Positions 1-11,700 of a stretch of DNA of 64,000 nt are shown here, one piece after another. This DNA comes from an uncultured Bryobacteraceae bacterium (GTDB taxonomy: Bacteria; Acidobacteriota; Terriglobia; Bryobacterales; Bryobacteraceae): assembly GCA_937924525.1 (NCBI GenBank), contig CALDSU010000003.1:186001-250000 (forward strand). The letters are read 5' to 3'. The first letter of the stretch is position 1. Every line of letters starts with the position of its first letter. The translations under genes and the position numbers were made by a program. The notes under the pieces were generated by a model that ran no database searches, was not told the DNA's origin, and was given only the letters and a program-made list of their open reading frames with translations.

Positions 1-1
1 A

Positions 2-1129
2 CGAATCCGGAACTTCGGTTCGCCGGAACTGGACCTGGCCATCGACACGCTGGGACAGGCCACCGAGGCGCTGTTCGCGGCGCTGCCGCAAGGCGAAGGC
101 CGGGCTGGCTTTTCCGGACGGGAGGCATTTGTCAAGCGGCACCGTGGCAAGTATCGGGCGGTCGCCGAGGCGCTCGAGCTGACGGCGGCCCTGCTCCGGC
201 TGGTCGAGCAGGCGCCGGAGGAACTGATCCCCCTCGTCCGGCGGGCGGGCGAACTGGAACAAAAGATCCATTTTCTGTTTCAGGAGACCGACCCGCGCTT
301 CGTGTACTGGATGGAGCGGCGGGGGCGGGGCTGCTACCTGCAGGCCACCCCCATCGACGTCTCCGCCATTCTGGCCGAGCGCTTGTTCGGCCAGATGGAC
401 ACGGTGGTGCTAACCTCGGCCACCCTGGCCGTCGGCGGTTCGTTTGATTTCGTGCAGCGGCGGCTGGGGCTGGAGGGGGCCCGCGCCCTGATCGCGCCGG
501 ACAACTTCGACTATGCCCGCCAGGCGCTGCTCTACGTGCCCCAACACCTTCCGGATCCCCGCGAGCCAGGCTTTTTGGCCGCGGCGGCCGAGGAGGTCCT
601 CCGTTTGCTGCGGCACAGCCGGGGCAGAGCGTTTGTGCTCTTCACCAGCTACCAGCAGATGCGCGCCATGCACGACCGGATCGCGTTCGCGCTGGACTAT
701 CCCACGCTGTTGCAAGGGACGGGCCCGCGCAGCGCCCTGCTCGAGGAGTTCCGCTCCACACCGCACGCGGTGCTGTTCGCGACGGCTTCGTTCTGGCAAG
801 GGGTGGACGTGCCCGGCGATCAGTTAAGCTGCGTGATCATCGACCGGCTCCCCTTCGCTGTCCCCAGCGATCCGGTGGTGGAGGCGCGCATCCGCCTCAT
901 CCGGGAGAAGCAAGGCAATCCTTTCTACGAGTACCAGCTCCCGCAGGCCGCGATCGCGCTCAAGCAAGGCTTCGGCCGGCTGATTCGCTCCAAGGCCGAC
1001 CGCGGCGTGCTGGTTTTGTTGGACAATAGAATCACGAAGCAGCGTTACGGGCAGGTGTTTTTCGACAGTCTGCCCGCCTACCGGTTCACAACCGACATCG
1101 AGGAAGTGGAGCGATTCTTTCATGTTTGA
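2..1129 (+). CDS. DinG/XPD-type ATP-dependent DNA helicase, C-terminal part (5-prime end outside window)
   Basis: This is the C-terminal 375 residues of a superfamily 2 helicase of the DinG/XPD type, which unwinds DNA with a 5-prime to 3-prime polarity. The frame is open from the first bases of the window, so the N-terminal half with Walker A is not visible. Motifs seen in order are VVLTSATL, the segment GRAFVLFTSYQQM, the block ATASFWQGVDVPGD, and the motif VI-like QGFGRLIRS with the arginine finger. These are hallmarks of the helicase_C_2 domain. The stop overlaps the queD start by 8 bases, which suggests co-transcription. An iron-sulfur domain cannot be judged because that region is missing. 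Confidence 0.9.
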   Translation, partial: RIRNFGSPELDLAIDTLGQATEALFAALPQGEGRAGFSGREAFVKRHRGKYRAVAEALELTAALLRLVEQAPEELIPLVRRAGELEQKIHFLFQETDPRFVYWMERRGRGCYLQATPIDVSAILAERLFGQMDTVVLTSATLAVGGSFDFVQRRLGLEGARALIAPDNFDYARQALLYVPQHLPDPREPGFLAAAAEEVLRLLRHSRGRAFVLFTSYQQMRAMHDRIAFALDYPTLLQGTGPRSALLEEFRSTPHAVLFATASFWQGVDVPGDQLSCVIIDRLPFAVPSDPVVEARIRLIREKQGNPFYEYQLPQAAIALKQGFGRLIRSKADRGVLVLLDNRITKQRYGQVFFDSLPAYRFTTDIEEVERFFHV

Positions 1130-1487
1130 GGTATCCGTCGAAGAGACCTTCGCCGCCGGGCACGCCCTCCGCGGCTACAAAGGCAAGTGCGAAAACGTCC
1201 ACGGGCATAACTACCGGGTCCGCGTGACCATCGAAGGACCCGACCTGGATGAAATCGGGCTGCTGGTGGACTTCGGCGACGTGAAGAAGAAGATCCGGGA
1301 AATCGTCGCCCGCCTCGATCACAGGTTCATCAACGACCTGGAACCCTTCGACGTGATCAACCCGACGGCGGAGAACATGGCCAAGTACTTCTACGACGAG
1401 ATCATGCGCTCCCTGCCGGAGGATCTGCGGCTCGGAGGCGTGACGTTGTGGGAGACAGACACGACCAGCGCAACCTACCGGGACTAA
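1122..1487 (+). CDS. queD: 6-carboxy-tetrahydropterin synthase (QueD / PTPS family)
   Basis: A 121-residue enzyme of the 6-pyruvoyl-tetrahydropterin synthase fold. In bacteria QueD converts dihydroneopterin triphosphate to 6-carboxy-tetrahydropterin for queuosine synthesis. The zinc ligands are visible as H14 (in AAGHAL) and H27 and H29 (in NVHGHNY), with the catalytic cysteine C23 in KCENVHGH, the usual QueD spacing. The C-terminal motif WETDTTSATY matches the substrate-binding glutamate region. The length is typical. No queC or queE is nearby, so a folate-type PTPS role cannot be excluded, but CxxxHGH favours QueD. It overlaps the helicase gene by 8 bases. Confidence 0.88.
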   Translation: MFEVSVEETFAAGHALRGYKGKCENVHGHNYRVRVTIEGPDLDEIGLLVDFGDVKKKIREIVARLDHRFINDLEPFDVINPTAENMAKYFYDEIMRSLPEDLRLGGVTLWETDTTSATYRD

Positions 1488-1550
1488 AGCTCAACCCACC
1501 TCAATTTTTCATTTCAGGAATTTAGGGGAACCAGCGCCACCGGCTGGGAG

Positions 1551-1589
1551 GGGAACCGCCGGGTCCGGGTTCAACCGCGGCGGCTTCCC
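1551..1589. terminator. Hairpin between convergent queD and hsp20
   Basis: The arms GGGAACCGCCG (1551-1561) and CGGCGGCTTCCC (1578-1589) pair with a single bulge around a 16-base loop. The hairpin lies between two convergent genes. No clear T-run follows, so a terminator role is only inferred. Confidence 0.4.
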
Positions 1590-1607
1590 TGCTCCGAGAC
1601 GGCGCGA

Positions 1608-2090
1608 TCAGGCGGCCAGCGCCTTGCGCGGCTCACCGGCCTCAATCGGGATCCGGCGGGGCTTCATCGACTGGGCGATGGGCAACTGAATGTCCAACAC
1701 CCCATCATGCAGGCGGCACTGGATTCGCTCGTGTTCCAGACCGTCCGGCAGGTCGATGACCCGGCGGAACTTCCCGTAGGCAAGCCGCCAGGAACCACCA
1801 TTCGCGGCAAAGTTCTCCGGGGCTTTTCGCTCTCCCTCCACCACCAATTGGTTGCCCTGCAAGTTGACGGTGACGTCCTTTTCCGCAACCCCCGGCAGGA
1901 CAACGCGCAAGTTCAGGCTGTCGTCATTCCAGCCGGTTTCAACGGCGGGTGTGAAGGTCCAACCACTGGCTTCGGGGCTCGATCCGACCAGGCCCGCCGG
2001 CGCAAAGAAATCGTTGAACGCCTGATCCATCGTACGACGGAAGTGCTCCAGAGTCTGTTGGATATCACGAGACAGCAACGTATCGAACAT
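1608..2090 (-). CDS. Small heat shock protein, Hsp20/alpha-crystallin family
   Basis: A 160-residue ATP-independent holdase chaperone of the cytoplasm. The alpha-crystallin domain runs roughly from residue 45 to 145, with the core signature LPDGLEHE followed by HDGVLDIQLPI, the family A-x-x-x-n-G-V-L type motif. The C-terminal RRIPIEAG carries the I-x-I anchor used for oligomer assembly. The ATG is preceded by GAGGTG about 8 bases upstream, which fixes the start. It is divergent from a second hsp20 at 2478, with a 387-base AT-rich region between. The N-terminal arm differs from that of the neighbour, so the pair is not a recent duplicate. Confidence 0.92.
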   Translation of the reverse strand: MFDTLLSRDIQQTLEHFRRTMDQAFNDFFAPAGLVGSSPEASGWTFTPAVETGWNDDSLNLRVVLPGVAEKDVTVNLQGNQLVVEGERKAPENFAANGGSWRLAYGKFRRVIDLPDGLEHERIQCRLHDGVLDIQLPIAQSMKPRRIPIEAGEPRKALAA

Positions 2091-2248
2091 TCGACTTTCA
2101 CCTCAATCTTGAGAGATTGTGGGCTGGAAGGCCCGATGGAAGCTGCCAAGGAACTTCCGCTAAACAGAGATGTAGCAGACGGGCTGGAGGTTACAAAGAA
2201 TTCCGATGAAGCTCATAAAATCTCAAATAGCAGCAGCAATTCTTTAAG

Positions 2249-2262
2249 CACTAAATTTAGTG
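2249..2262. promoter_or_regulatory. 14-bp perfect palindrome in divergent hsp20 promoter region
   Basis: CACTAAATTTAGTG is a perfect palindrome in the AT-rich spacer between the two hsp20 genes. It lies 17 bases upstream of a possible -35 element for the plus-strand gene. It could be an operator for a stress regulator. It does not match the CIRCE or HAIR consensus. Confidence 0.45.
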
Positions 2263-2279
2263 TTCTGTGCTAAGATCTC

Positions 2280-2308
2280 TTGACAAACTTTGGATGATCT
2301 GGTAACCT
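2280..2308 (+). promoter_or_regulatory. Possible sigma-70 type promoter for the second hsp20
   Basis: TTGACA (2280-2285) is followed after 17 bases by TAACCT (2303-2308), a weak -10 with three matches to TATAAT. It sits about 170 bases upstream of the ATG at 2478 in a locally AT-rich stretch. No other ORF explains the 387-base gap 2091-2477. Confidence 0.35.
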
Positions 2309-2477
2309 TGAAGTGGTTCGGCGTTAGGTCGAGCCTCTCTCCGCTCGCCTTCTCTCCCCGAACCAAATTCATCGTGGATCTGCTCGTTGACCGGCGTCAG
2401 GTCGTTCCAGCGGGTGGAAACCGACGGCGGCCGCCAGGCCGGTCATGGGCGTTTCGACAAGGAGGAAACGAACGACT

Positions 2478-2948
2478 ATGGCTAGCTTGATTCGTTGGGG
2501 TTGGGATCCCTTCAAAGACATGGAAAAGGAAATGCAAGAGTTGACTGACCGCTTCAGCCGGATGCTTTCCCGCTGGCCCACACGGGCTTCGGGGATGCGT
2601 GAGGCGCTGACGGTCGCCGACTGGGCTCCCACCGTAGATATTTCCGAGACGGACGCCGAATACCTGGTCAAGGCGGAGATCCCCGAGGTAGACAAGAAAG
2701 ACGTCAAGGTGACCGTGCAGGACGGTCTGCTGACGATCCAAGGGGAGCGCAAGCGGGAAAAAGAGGAGAAGGGCCGCAGGTATCATCGCGTGGAGCGCTC
2801 CTACGGCACCTTCATGCGGACCTTTGACATTCCCGACGGCGTCGATGAGGACAGGCTCAAAGCCGAGTTCAAGGACGGCATGCTGTTGGTCCATCTGCCC
2901 AAGACCGAAAAGGCCAAGAGCCGCGCCATTGAAGTCAAAGTGGAATAA
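2478..2948 (+). CDS. Small heat shock protein, Hsp20/alpha-crystallin family
   Basis: A 156-residue small heat shock chaperone. The start is placed at the ATG at 2478 (MASLIRWGWDPF) because AAGGAGG lies at 2459-2465 and this N-terminus fits the family; an ATG 33 bases upstream would lie before the ribosome site. The alpha-crystallin domain runs roughly from residue 45 to 145, with the motifs VDISETDAEYLVKAEIPEV, LLTIQGERK and FKDGMLLVHLPK. The C-terminal I-x-V (AIEVKVE) replaces the usual I-x-I. It is divergent from the hsp20 at 2090 and followed by a strong hairpin and a J-domain gene, so the locus looks like a stress-response cluster. Confidence 0.93.
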   Translation: MASLIRWGWDPFKDMEKEMQELTDRFSRMLSRWPTRASGMREALTVADWAPTVDISETDAEYLVKAEIPEVDKKDVKVTVQDGLLTIQGERKREKEEKGRRYHRVERSYGTFMRTFDIPDGVDEDRLKAEFKDGMLLVHLPKTEKAKSRAIEVKVE

Positions 2949-2959
2949 GCCGACCAGCC

Positions 2960-2991
2960 ACGGGCGGGCGTCCGTGAAGGCGCCCGCCCGT
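2960..2991 (+). terminator. Strong hairpin after hsp20
   Basis: ACGGGCGGGCG (2960-2970) and CGCCCGCCCGT (2981-2991) form a perfect 11-base-pair GC-rich stem with a 10-base loop, starting 12 bases after the hsp20 stop. The following sequence is pyrimidine rich but not a pure T-run. Confidence 0.6.
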
Positions 2992-3095
2992 CTTCCCCTC
3001 CTCCGGACGCCATGTCTGGCCGGAAGTCCCTGCGGACGGCTTGCCTCGATTTTCTCCAGCCATCCGGCCACGCCATCTCCGCCGATTCGTCGTAG

Positions 3096-3629
<534 letters not shown>

Positions 3630-3647
3630 TCCGGCCGAAAGACCCGC

Positions 3648-5105
3648 CTACGCCAGAATCGGGTGGACCACTTCGCCGTGCACGTCGGTCAGGCGGAAGT
3701 CCCGGCCCTGGAACCGGTACGTCAATCGTTTGTGATCGACCCCGAGACAGTGGAGGATGGTGGCCTGGACGTCGTGCACGTGCACCGGGTCTTTCACCAC
3801 GTTGTAGCTGTAGTCGTCGGTTTCGCCGTACACCAGACCGCCTTTCACTCCGCCGCCCGCCATCCAGATGGAGAAGCACCGCGGGTGATGATCACGGCCG
3901 TAATTGGTGGAAGTGAGCTTGCCTTGACAATACACGGTGCGCCCGAACTCGCCCGCCCAGATCACCAGCGTCTCGTCGAGCAGGCCACGCTGCTTCAAGT
4001 CCATCACCAGCGCCGCCGAGGGCTGATCGGTGGCCTGGCATTGCAAGGCCAGATCTCGGGGCAGGTCGTTGTGCTGGTCCCAGCCGCGCTTGTAAAGCTG
4101 AATAAAACGCACGCCGCGTTCGGCCAGACGCCGGGCCAGCAGGCAATGCTGGGCGTAGGTCCCGGGCTTGCGCGCATCGGGACCGTACAGATCTAACGTG
4201 GCCTCGCTCTCCTTCGACAGATCCATCAGCTCCGGCACGGAGGCTTGCATCCGGAACGCCATTTCGAACTGGGCGATCCGCGTGTCGATCTCCGGATCGA
4301 GATACTCCTGGTAGTGGCTGCGGTTGACGGCATTGACCGCGTCCAGCATCCGGCGGCGGGTCTGCCGGTCAATGCCGGGAGGATCTTCCAAATACAGCAC
4401 CGGCTCGCGGCCGGAACGGAAGCGCACTCCCTGATAGCTGGAAGGCAGGAAGCCAGGCCCCCACAACCGCGAAAACAGCGGCTGGTCGACGTTCAGGGCG
4501 CTGGACTGGGAGAGCATCACCACGTAAGCCGGCAGGTCCTGGTTCTCGCTGCCAAGGCCGTAGGACACCCACGCCCCCATGCTGGGGCGGCCGGGCTGCT
4601 GGCTGCCGCTCTGAATGAACGTGATCGCCGGGTCGTGGTTGATGGCTTCGGTGTGGGTGGTGCGAATGATGCAGAGCTCGTCGACGATCTTCGCCGTCCA
4701 GGGCAGCAATTCGCTCACCCAAGCGCCGCTCTGGCCGTGCTGCTTGAAGGAGAACAACGACTGCACGCAGGGAAACGAATCCTGGCCGGACGTCATGCCC
4801 GTAATGCGCTGCCCGCGCCGGACCGAATCCGGCAGTTCGGTGCCGTGGAGCTTGCGGAGCTGCGGTTTGTAGTCGAACGTGTCGATCTGGCTCGGCCCGC
4901 CGGACTGATGCAGGAAAATCACCCGCCTGGCTTTCGGCGCAAAATGCGGCAAGCCGGCCAGCCCGCCGGTCTTGGGATCGCGCTCCGCGCGGGCGCCGAA
5001 CAAGCTCGGGTTGAGCAGAGAAAGGAGCGCGGCCGCGCTCAAGCCTGAACTTTGCGTGAAAAACCGACGCCGGCTCCACGCAAGCTTTTCCTCACGAACG
5101 TCCAT
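3648..5105 (-). CDS. DUF1501 family protein (sulfatase-like fold), Tat-exported
   Basis: A 485-residue DUF1501 protein, a family with an alkaline phosphatase/sulfatase-like fold that is abundant in Planctomycetes and Acidobacteria. The N-terminus carries [11 protein letters not shown] followed by a hydrophobic stretch, a twin-arginine signal. Family blocks seen are [51 protein letters not shown] and GRDHHPRCF near residue 400. The reaction is not established. DUF1501 genes are usually paired with a DUF1549/DUF1553 gene, and none is adjacent here. The ATG at 5105 follows AGAGGTG. It may be co-transcribed with the upstream ferrochelatase gene, 69 bases away. Confidence 0.88.
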   Translation of the reverse strand: MDVREEKLAWSRRRFFTQSSGLSAAALLSLLNPSLFGARAERDPKTGGLAGLPHFAPKARRVIFLHQSGGPSQIDTFDYKPQLRKLHGTELPDSVRRGQRITGMTSGQDSFPCVQSLFSFKQHGQSGAWVSELLPWTAKIVDELCIIRTTHTEAINHDPAITFIQSGSQQPGRPSMGAWVSYGLGSENQDLPAYVVMLSQSSALNVDQPLFSRLWGPGFLPSSYQGVRFRSGREPVLYLEDPPGIDRQTRRRMLDAVNAVNRSHYQEYLDPEIDTRIAQFEMAFRMQASVPELMDLSKESEATLDLYGPDARKPGTYAQHCLLARRLAERGVRFIQLYKRGWDQHNDLPRDLALQCQATDQPSAALVMDLKQRGLLDETLVIWAGEFGRTVYCQGKLTSTNYGRDHHPRCFSIWMAGGGVKGGLVYGETDDYSYNVVKDPVHVHDVQATILHCLGVDHKRLTYRFQGRDFRLTDVHGEVVHPILA

Positions 5106-5174
5106 GGCGACGCACCTCTGATGACCAAACTTGATTCTGATGATAACTCGAGACGGGGCCCGCCCGCGGCCGCC

Positions 5175-6209
<1,035 letters not shown>

Positions 6210-6299
6210 CTTGCTCCCTCTATCTGATCACGTCCGCGGGGCCGTGGCTCGAAGAATCTCGCGGTGATAGAGTAAGGATTCGAAGGAGACAATCCCCGC

Positions 6300-7457
6300 A
6301 TGGAATCGACCCGCCGTGACTTTGTGACCGCCGCGGTTGCCGCCGCGCCGCTTTTTGTTCCGTTCCGCGCCTTTGGAGCCAACGACCGTCCGACCTTCGG
6401 GGTGATCGGGGCCGGCGGCCGCGGCCGGTACCTGGCCGACAAGTTCCAAAAGCAAGGTACGCAGTGCGTCGCGATCGCCGAGGTGTACGAACCGAATACG
6501 GACGCGGCGCTCAAGGTGTCCCCGGACGCCAAGGCCTTTGTCGACTACGACGAGATGCTGGACGCCGTGCCCATGGATTTCGTGGTGGTGGCGACGCCCG
6601 ACCACCAGCACTACCCGAACCTGCTCGCGTGCCTGAAGCGCAAGAGAGACGTGTACCTGGAGAAGCCCATGTCGCTCTCGCTCGAGGAAAGTGAGTTGAT
6701 GGTGAAGGCGGTCCGGGCCTCCCGCCAGATTGTACAGATCGGAATGCAGCGGCGCAGCGCCGAGGCGTTGCACAAGGCCAAAGCGCTGGTGGATTCGGGC
6801 ATGCTCGGCAAGATCACCATGGTCAAGCCGATGTGGAACTGGAATATCGCCCGCCCGATTGACAATTCGCCGTTGCCCGGCAAGCTGGACTGGAAGCGGT
6901 TCCTGGGCTCGGCGCGGGATCGCGACCTGGATCCCGGGCGGTTCCGCCGCTGGCGGTATTTCTGGGACTACTCGGGTGGCAACATGACCGACCAGGGAAC
7001 GCACCTGATGGATGTGGTGCAGTGGTTCACCAACACGCCGCGCGCCGTGTCGGCGATCTCCTACGGGCAAGTGGCCAAGATGCTGGGCTCGGAAACGCCG
7101 GACGTGTTCTGCGCCGTGTTCGAGTATCCGAACTTCATGGCCACTTGGACGCTGAATTATTGCAACTCCTATGACAACGGCTGGTCGATCCAGTTCCAGG
7201 GCGACGAAGGCACCATGATCCTGGACGAAGCCGGCTACCGCATTTGGAAAGAACCGTGGCCGAAGAATCCGGACCCGGTGGAGCGCGTGGACGCGCCGGT
7301 CCCGATTGAGTCGCACATCCAGAACTTCCTCGACTGCATCAAGACGCGGCAGGAGCCCAACGCGCCGGTGGAAGTCGGGGCGAGCGCCGTCAGCGCGCCG
7401 CACCTGGCCAACCTGGCGTTCAAACAGCAGCGCCAGGTGCGCATGCCGAGCTTGTAA
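6300..7457 (+). CDS. Gfo/Idh/MocA family oxidoreductase, Tat-exported
   Basis: A 385-residue NAD(P)-dependent oxidoreductase-like protein. STRRDFVTAAVAAAP at the N-terminus is a twin-arginine signal, so it is probably periplasmic with a tightly bound cofactor. The Rossmann fold begins with FGVIGAGGRGRYLAD near residue 37. The family motif EKPMS lies near residue 120 and the substrate-domain motif GGNMTDQGTHLMDVVQWF near residue 230. Members act on sugars and their derivatives; the substrate here is unknown. AAGGAG ahead of the ATG supports the start. It is divergent from hemH and appears to be a single gene. Confidence 0.9.
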   Translation: MESTRRDFVTAAVAAAPLFVPFRAFGANDRPTFGVIGAGGRGRYLADKFQKQGTQCVAIAEVYEPNTDAALKVSPDAKAFVDYDEMLDAVPMDFVVVATPDHQHYPNLLACLKRKRDVYLEKPMSLSLEESELMVKAVRASRQIVQIGMQRRSAEALHKAKALVDSGMLGKITMVKPMWNWNIARPIDNSPLPGKLDWKRFLGSARDRDLDPGRFRRWRYFWDYSGGNMTDQGTHLMDVVQWFTNTPRAVSAISYGQVAKMLGSETPDVFCAVFEYPNFMATWTLNYCNSYDNGWSIQFQGDEGTMILDEAGYRIWKEPWPKNPDPVERVDAPVPIESHIQNFLDCIKTRQEPNAPVEVGASAVSAPHLANLAFKQQRQVRMPSL

Positions 7458-7517
7458 CCCCCGGCCTGAGGCGAGAGCGGGAGTCTAGCGAAGGCTGGTT
7501 TGCGCCAATTCGTTTCC

Positions 7518-8723
7518 ATGATCCCTAGGATGATTTACGGTTTCGCGGCGGTCGTGCTGGGTCTGGCGGCGGTGGCGTGCTCGGGAACCCGTCCCGCCGC
7601 TCCCCGGGAAGAGCCGCTTCCCGTCCGCATTCGCACGCCCGCGCGGGTGCGGCAAGCCGCGCAGATCGCCGTGTCCGGGTCCGTGGAACCCCAACGGACC
7701 GTCGACCTGGCCTTTTCGGTGGCCGGCCGGGTCGCGCGGGTCCTGTTCGACGAAGGACAGGAGGTCGGGGCGGGCGCGCTGGTGGCCGAGATCGATCCCG
7801 CGGACTATCAGTTCGGCGTGGAGGCGGCCGCCGCGCAAACCGCTTTGGCGCGCGCGGCGTACGAAAAGGCGCTGCGCGGCGCCCGCGCGCAGGAGTTGGA
7901 ACGGGCGCGGGCCGCCTACGTCCAGCGGGAAGACGAGTACCAGCGCCTCCGGCAACTGTTCGAAAAGAAGAGCTTGGCGCCGGCCGATTTCAAGAAGATC
8001 GAAGCCGCCTACCTGGCCGCCAAAGCGCAGTGGGAAGAAGCCCAGGAGGGCGCGCGCCAGGAGGACCGGGCGGCGGCCAAAGCGGCCGTCGAGCAGGCGG
8101 AAGCCGCCGAAAGGGTCGCCCGGAAAAAGCTCGCCGACACGCGCCTGGTGGCGACGGCGCCGGGCACGGTGGCCCGCCGGGGCGTGGATCCCGGCGAGGT
8201 GGCGGCCGCGGGGTTTCCCGTTTTCACCATCGTCGATTTGGCCACCGCGCATGTCCGCGTCGCGGTGCCGGAGTCCGACATCGGCCTCGTGCGGGCAGGC
8301 CAGCCGGCCACGGTGTTCATCCCCGCCTTGCCCGGGGAACAGTTCACTGGCCGGGTGGACCTGGTGGGCGCGGCCGCCGACCCCGCCTCGCGGGCCTTCA
8401 GCGTCAAAATCGCCGTCCCGAACCCGCGGCGTTTGCTGCGAGCCGGCATGATCGCCGAGGCTCGCATTCAGAGCGACGTGGAAGTGGACGCGATCACCTT
8501 GCCGGTCGACGCGGTGGTCCGAGATCCCCAGGGGGCGACCCTGGTTTTTGTCTATTCCCCGGCGCAGCATCGCGTCTATGGCCGGCGCGTCGAACTCGGG
8601 CCGGTGCGGGGACGCGAGGTGGAGATTCAAGCCGGCCTGTCGGCGGATGAACCCGTCGTGGTGGCCGGCCAGCACCAGGTGCGGGAGGGCATGCGCGTGG
8701 ACGCGGCCGAGGCCCGCCCATGA
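7518..8723 (+). CDS. RND efflux periplasmic adaptor (membrane fusion protein), lipoprotein
   Basis: This adaptor links an inner-membrane RND pump to an outer-membrane channel. It has a lipoprotein signal with the lipobox AVAC, a barrel-sandwich domain (VAGRVARVLFDEGQEV, then GTVARRGVDPGEVAAAGFPV), a long alpha-hairpin of about 100 residues rich in Ala, Glu and Arg, and a beta-barrel domain (VRVAVPESDIGLV). The start is uncertain: ATG at 7518 gives a positive n-region before the signal core, ATG at 7530 lacks it, and an in-frame TTG at 7500 would add six residues. The stop overlaps the pump start by 4 bases (ATGA), so the two are translationally coupled. Confidence 0.9.
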   Translation: MIPRMIYGFAAVVLGLAAVACSGTRPAAPREEPLPVRIRTPARVRQAAQIAVSGSVEPQRTVDLAFSVAGRVARVLFDEGQEVGAGALVAEIDPADYQFGVEAAAAQTALARAAYEKALRGARAQELERARAAYVQREDEYQRLRQLFEKKSLAPADFKKIEAAYLAAKAQWEEAQEGARQEDRAAAKAAVEQAEAAERVARKKLADTRLVATAPGTVARRGVDPGEVAAAGFPVFTIVDLATAHVRVAVPESDIGLVRAGQPATVFIPALPGEQFTGRVDLVGAAADPASRAFSVKIAVPNPRRLLRAGMIAEARIQSDVEVDAITLPVDAVVRDPQGATLVFVYSPAQHRVYGRRVELGPVRGREVEIQAGLSADEPVVVAGQHQVREGMRVDAAEARP

Positions 8724-11700
8724 ACCCGGTGCGCGCCTCCCTGCGCTATCCGCAAGTCACCCTGGTGCTGACGGCGATTCTGTTCGCCGTCGGCGTGCAT
8801 GCGTTGCTGACCATGCCCCGCCGCGAAGACCCCAAGATCACCATCCGGGCGGGACTGGTGGTCGCGGTCTATCCGGGCGCCACCGCCGAACAGGTGGAAA
8901 AGCAGGTCACCAAGAAAATCGAGGAACGGCTTTTCCGCTTCGAAGAGGTGCTCAAGGCCAAGACCTACTCCACCAGCCGCACCAACCTGGCGGTCGTGCA
9001 CGTCGAGTTGGAAGGCTGGGTGAAAGACACGGACAAATTCTGGGCCAAGCTCCGCCACGACCTGAATGAACTGCGGGTGCGCGAACTGCCGCAAGGCGTC
9101 CGTGGCCTCACCGTCAATTCCGATTTCGGTGATACGGTGGCTTTATTGCTGGCGATCCACGGCGGCCGCTACGATTACCGGGCGCTCAAAGCTTACGCTG
9201 AACGGATCGAGGACGAGCTGCGCTCCATCCGCGCCGTCTCGAAAATCAAACGGTACGGCGAGCAAAAAGAGCAGATCCTGCTCACCAGCTCCCTGGAGCG
9301 GATGGCGCAGTACGGAGTCGATCCGCTGCGCATCATTGGCGCGCTCCAATCCCGCAACATTATCGCCTACGCGGGCGAGTTCGACGCCGAGGCGGCGGCG
9401 GTGCCCATGACCGCCTCGGGGCTGTTTCAGACCGAAGAGCAAATCCGCCGCGTCATGGTCGACGTGTCGCGGACGACGGGACAGCCGGTTTACCTCGGAG
9501 ACTTGGGTTCGGTGTCGCGGCGGTACCAGGATCCGGAGTTTCTCACGCGGTACCAGGGCGCGCCCTGCCTGATGCTGTCGGTGGACATGCAGGAGGGCAA
9601 CAACATCGTGGATTTCGGCCAGGCGGTGCGGGCGAAGCTGGAGGCGTTGCGCGACACGCTGCCGCCCGACCTGCAATTGGACGTCATCGCGGACCAGCCC
9701 CGCGTGGTGGAGGAACGCATCCGCCATTTCATCCGCGAATTCGGGATCGCGATCGCCGCCGTCATTCTGGTGACGATCCTGCTGCTGCCCCTGCGGGTGG
9801 CGGTGATCTCCGCGCTGGCGATCCCGGTGACGGTGGCGGTGACCTTCGGGGTCCTGGACGCGCTCGGCGTCGAATTGCACCAGGTCTCGATCGCGGCGCT
9901 GATTGTGGTGCTCGGCATGGTGGTGGACGACGCGATTGTGATCGCCGACAACTATGTCGAACTGCTGGACCGCGGCGTCGCGCGCGCGGAAGCGGCCTGG
10001 CGGTGCGCCACCGAACTGGCGGTGCCGGTCCTGACGGCCACCCTGACCATCATCGCCTCCTTCCTGCCCCTGCTGCTGTTGTCCGGCTCGGTCGGCGAAT
10101 TCATCTCCGCGCTGCCCATCGCCGTGGCGGTGGCGCTGGGCTCTTCGTACGTGGTCGCGATGCTGCTGACGCCGGTGTTGTGCCGCTTCTTCATCCGCCG
10201 GGGACTCCATGCGCGGGCAGGCGGCGAGCCTCCCAAACCTGCCGCGGACTTCTCCGGCGGGAAACGCCCCAGCGTCTTGGACCTCATGCAAAGCGGCTAC
10301 AGTTTGGCGATCAGGTGGGCCCTGCGGCGGAAGGCGGCGGCAGTCGCGGTCGGCATCGTGGCTTTCGTGGGAGGCGTACTGCTGGTGCGCGCCGCTCCTG
10401 AGCAATTCTTCCCTTCGGCGGAACGCAATCAGTTTGTGGTGGATGTCTGGCTCCCCGAGGGCGCCCGCCTGGAGGCGACCGACGCGGCGTTGCGGCGGAT
10501 CGAGGAGCACTTCCGCCGGCAAGCTTTCGTCACCGCCTACGCCACGTTCCTCGGGGCGAGCGCGCCCCGTTTTTACTACAACGTGAACCCCGTGCCGCTC
10601 ACCGCCAATTACGGCCAGTTGCTGGTCAACACCGCGTCGGCGCGCGAAACACCCGCCTATGTGGCCGCCCTGCGGCGCCAACTGCCGCGGCTGGCTCCGG
10701 AAGCGCGGGTGATCGTCAAGGAACTGCAACAGGGCACCGTGCTGGAAGCGCCGATGGAAATCCGCCTCATCGGCCAGGACGTAGCCACGCTGAAGCGTCT
10801 GGGCGCGCAGGTCGAGGATATCCTGCGCGACACGCCGGGCGCCCTGTTCGTCCACCATGATTTCCGCGAGGACAGCTTCCAACTGCGCATCCAGCCGATC
10901 GAAGAAGTGGCCAACCGGATGGGACTGACCAATTCCAGCATCGCCCAGCAACTGGCGGGCGCTTTTTCGGGCGCGCCCGTGAGCACGTTCTGGGAGGGCG
11001 ACCGTGCCGTCGACATCGTGCTCCGCCTGGAGGACGATCGCCGCCAGTCCTTCGAGCAGGTGCGCAACGCCTACCTTTTCTCGCTGCTGACGGGAGCGCG
11101 CGTTCCGCTCCGCGAGGTGGCGCGGCTGGAAAACGCCTGGCAGCCGAGCCGGATCGTGCGGCGGAACGGCCTGCGCACGTTGACGGTCCGCAGCTTCTTC
11201 AGCGACGGGTATCTGGCTTCGGAGGTGCTGCGGGAGGCGAAGCCGCGCCTGGGCGCGCTCGCCTTGCCGCCCGGCTACCGGCTGGCCTATGGCGGCGAGG
11301 AGGAGAGTCAGGCCGAGACCTTCGGGGAGATGCGGCGCGCGCTGGCAGTCAGCTTAGTGGCGATTTTCCTCATCTTGTTGTTCCAGTTCCGCTCCGCCTG
11401 GGAGCCCCTGCTGGTGATGGCCGCCATTCCTTTATCGTTGCTGGGCGCCGGCGCCGGTCTGCTGCTGACCCGCAATCCGTTCGGCTTCACCGCCTTCATG
11501 GGAGTGGTGAGTTTGTCCGGCATCGTGGTGCGAAACTCGATCATCCTGGTCGACTATCTCAACGAGCGGTTGCGCGCGGGAGACGACCTGGACACGGCGG
11601 CCCGGGAAGCGGGAGAGCGCAGATTGAGACCGATCTTTTTGACCACCATGGCCGCGGCGGTCGGGGTGACGCCCATGATCCTGTCGCGCTCCAGCCTGTG

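Noticed and set aside
2280-2308. Heat-shock sigma-32 promoter or CIRCE element at the hsp20 pair
   Set aside because: No CTTGAA-N13-CCCCAT or TTAGCACTC-N9-GAGTGCTAA match was found, so only a weak sigma-70-type element is listed.
9143-10951. Long 602-residue ORF on the minus strand
   Set aside because: It is fully antisense to the RND pump and rich in His, Gln and Arg, as expected of a shadow frame in GC-rich DNA.
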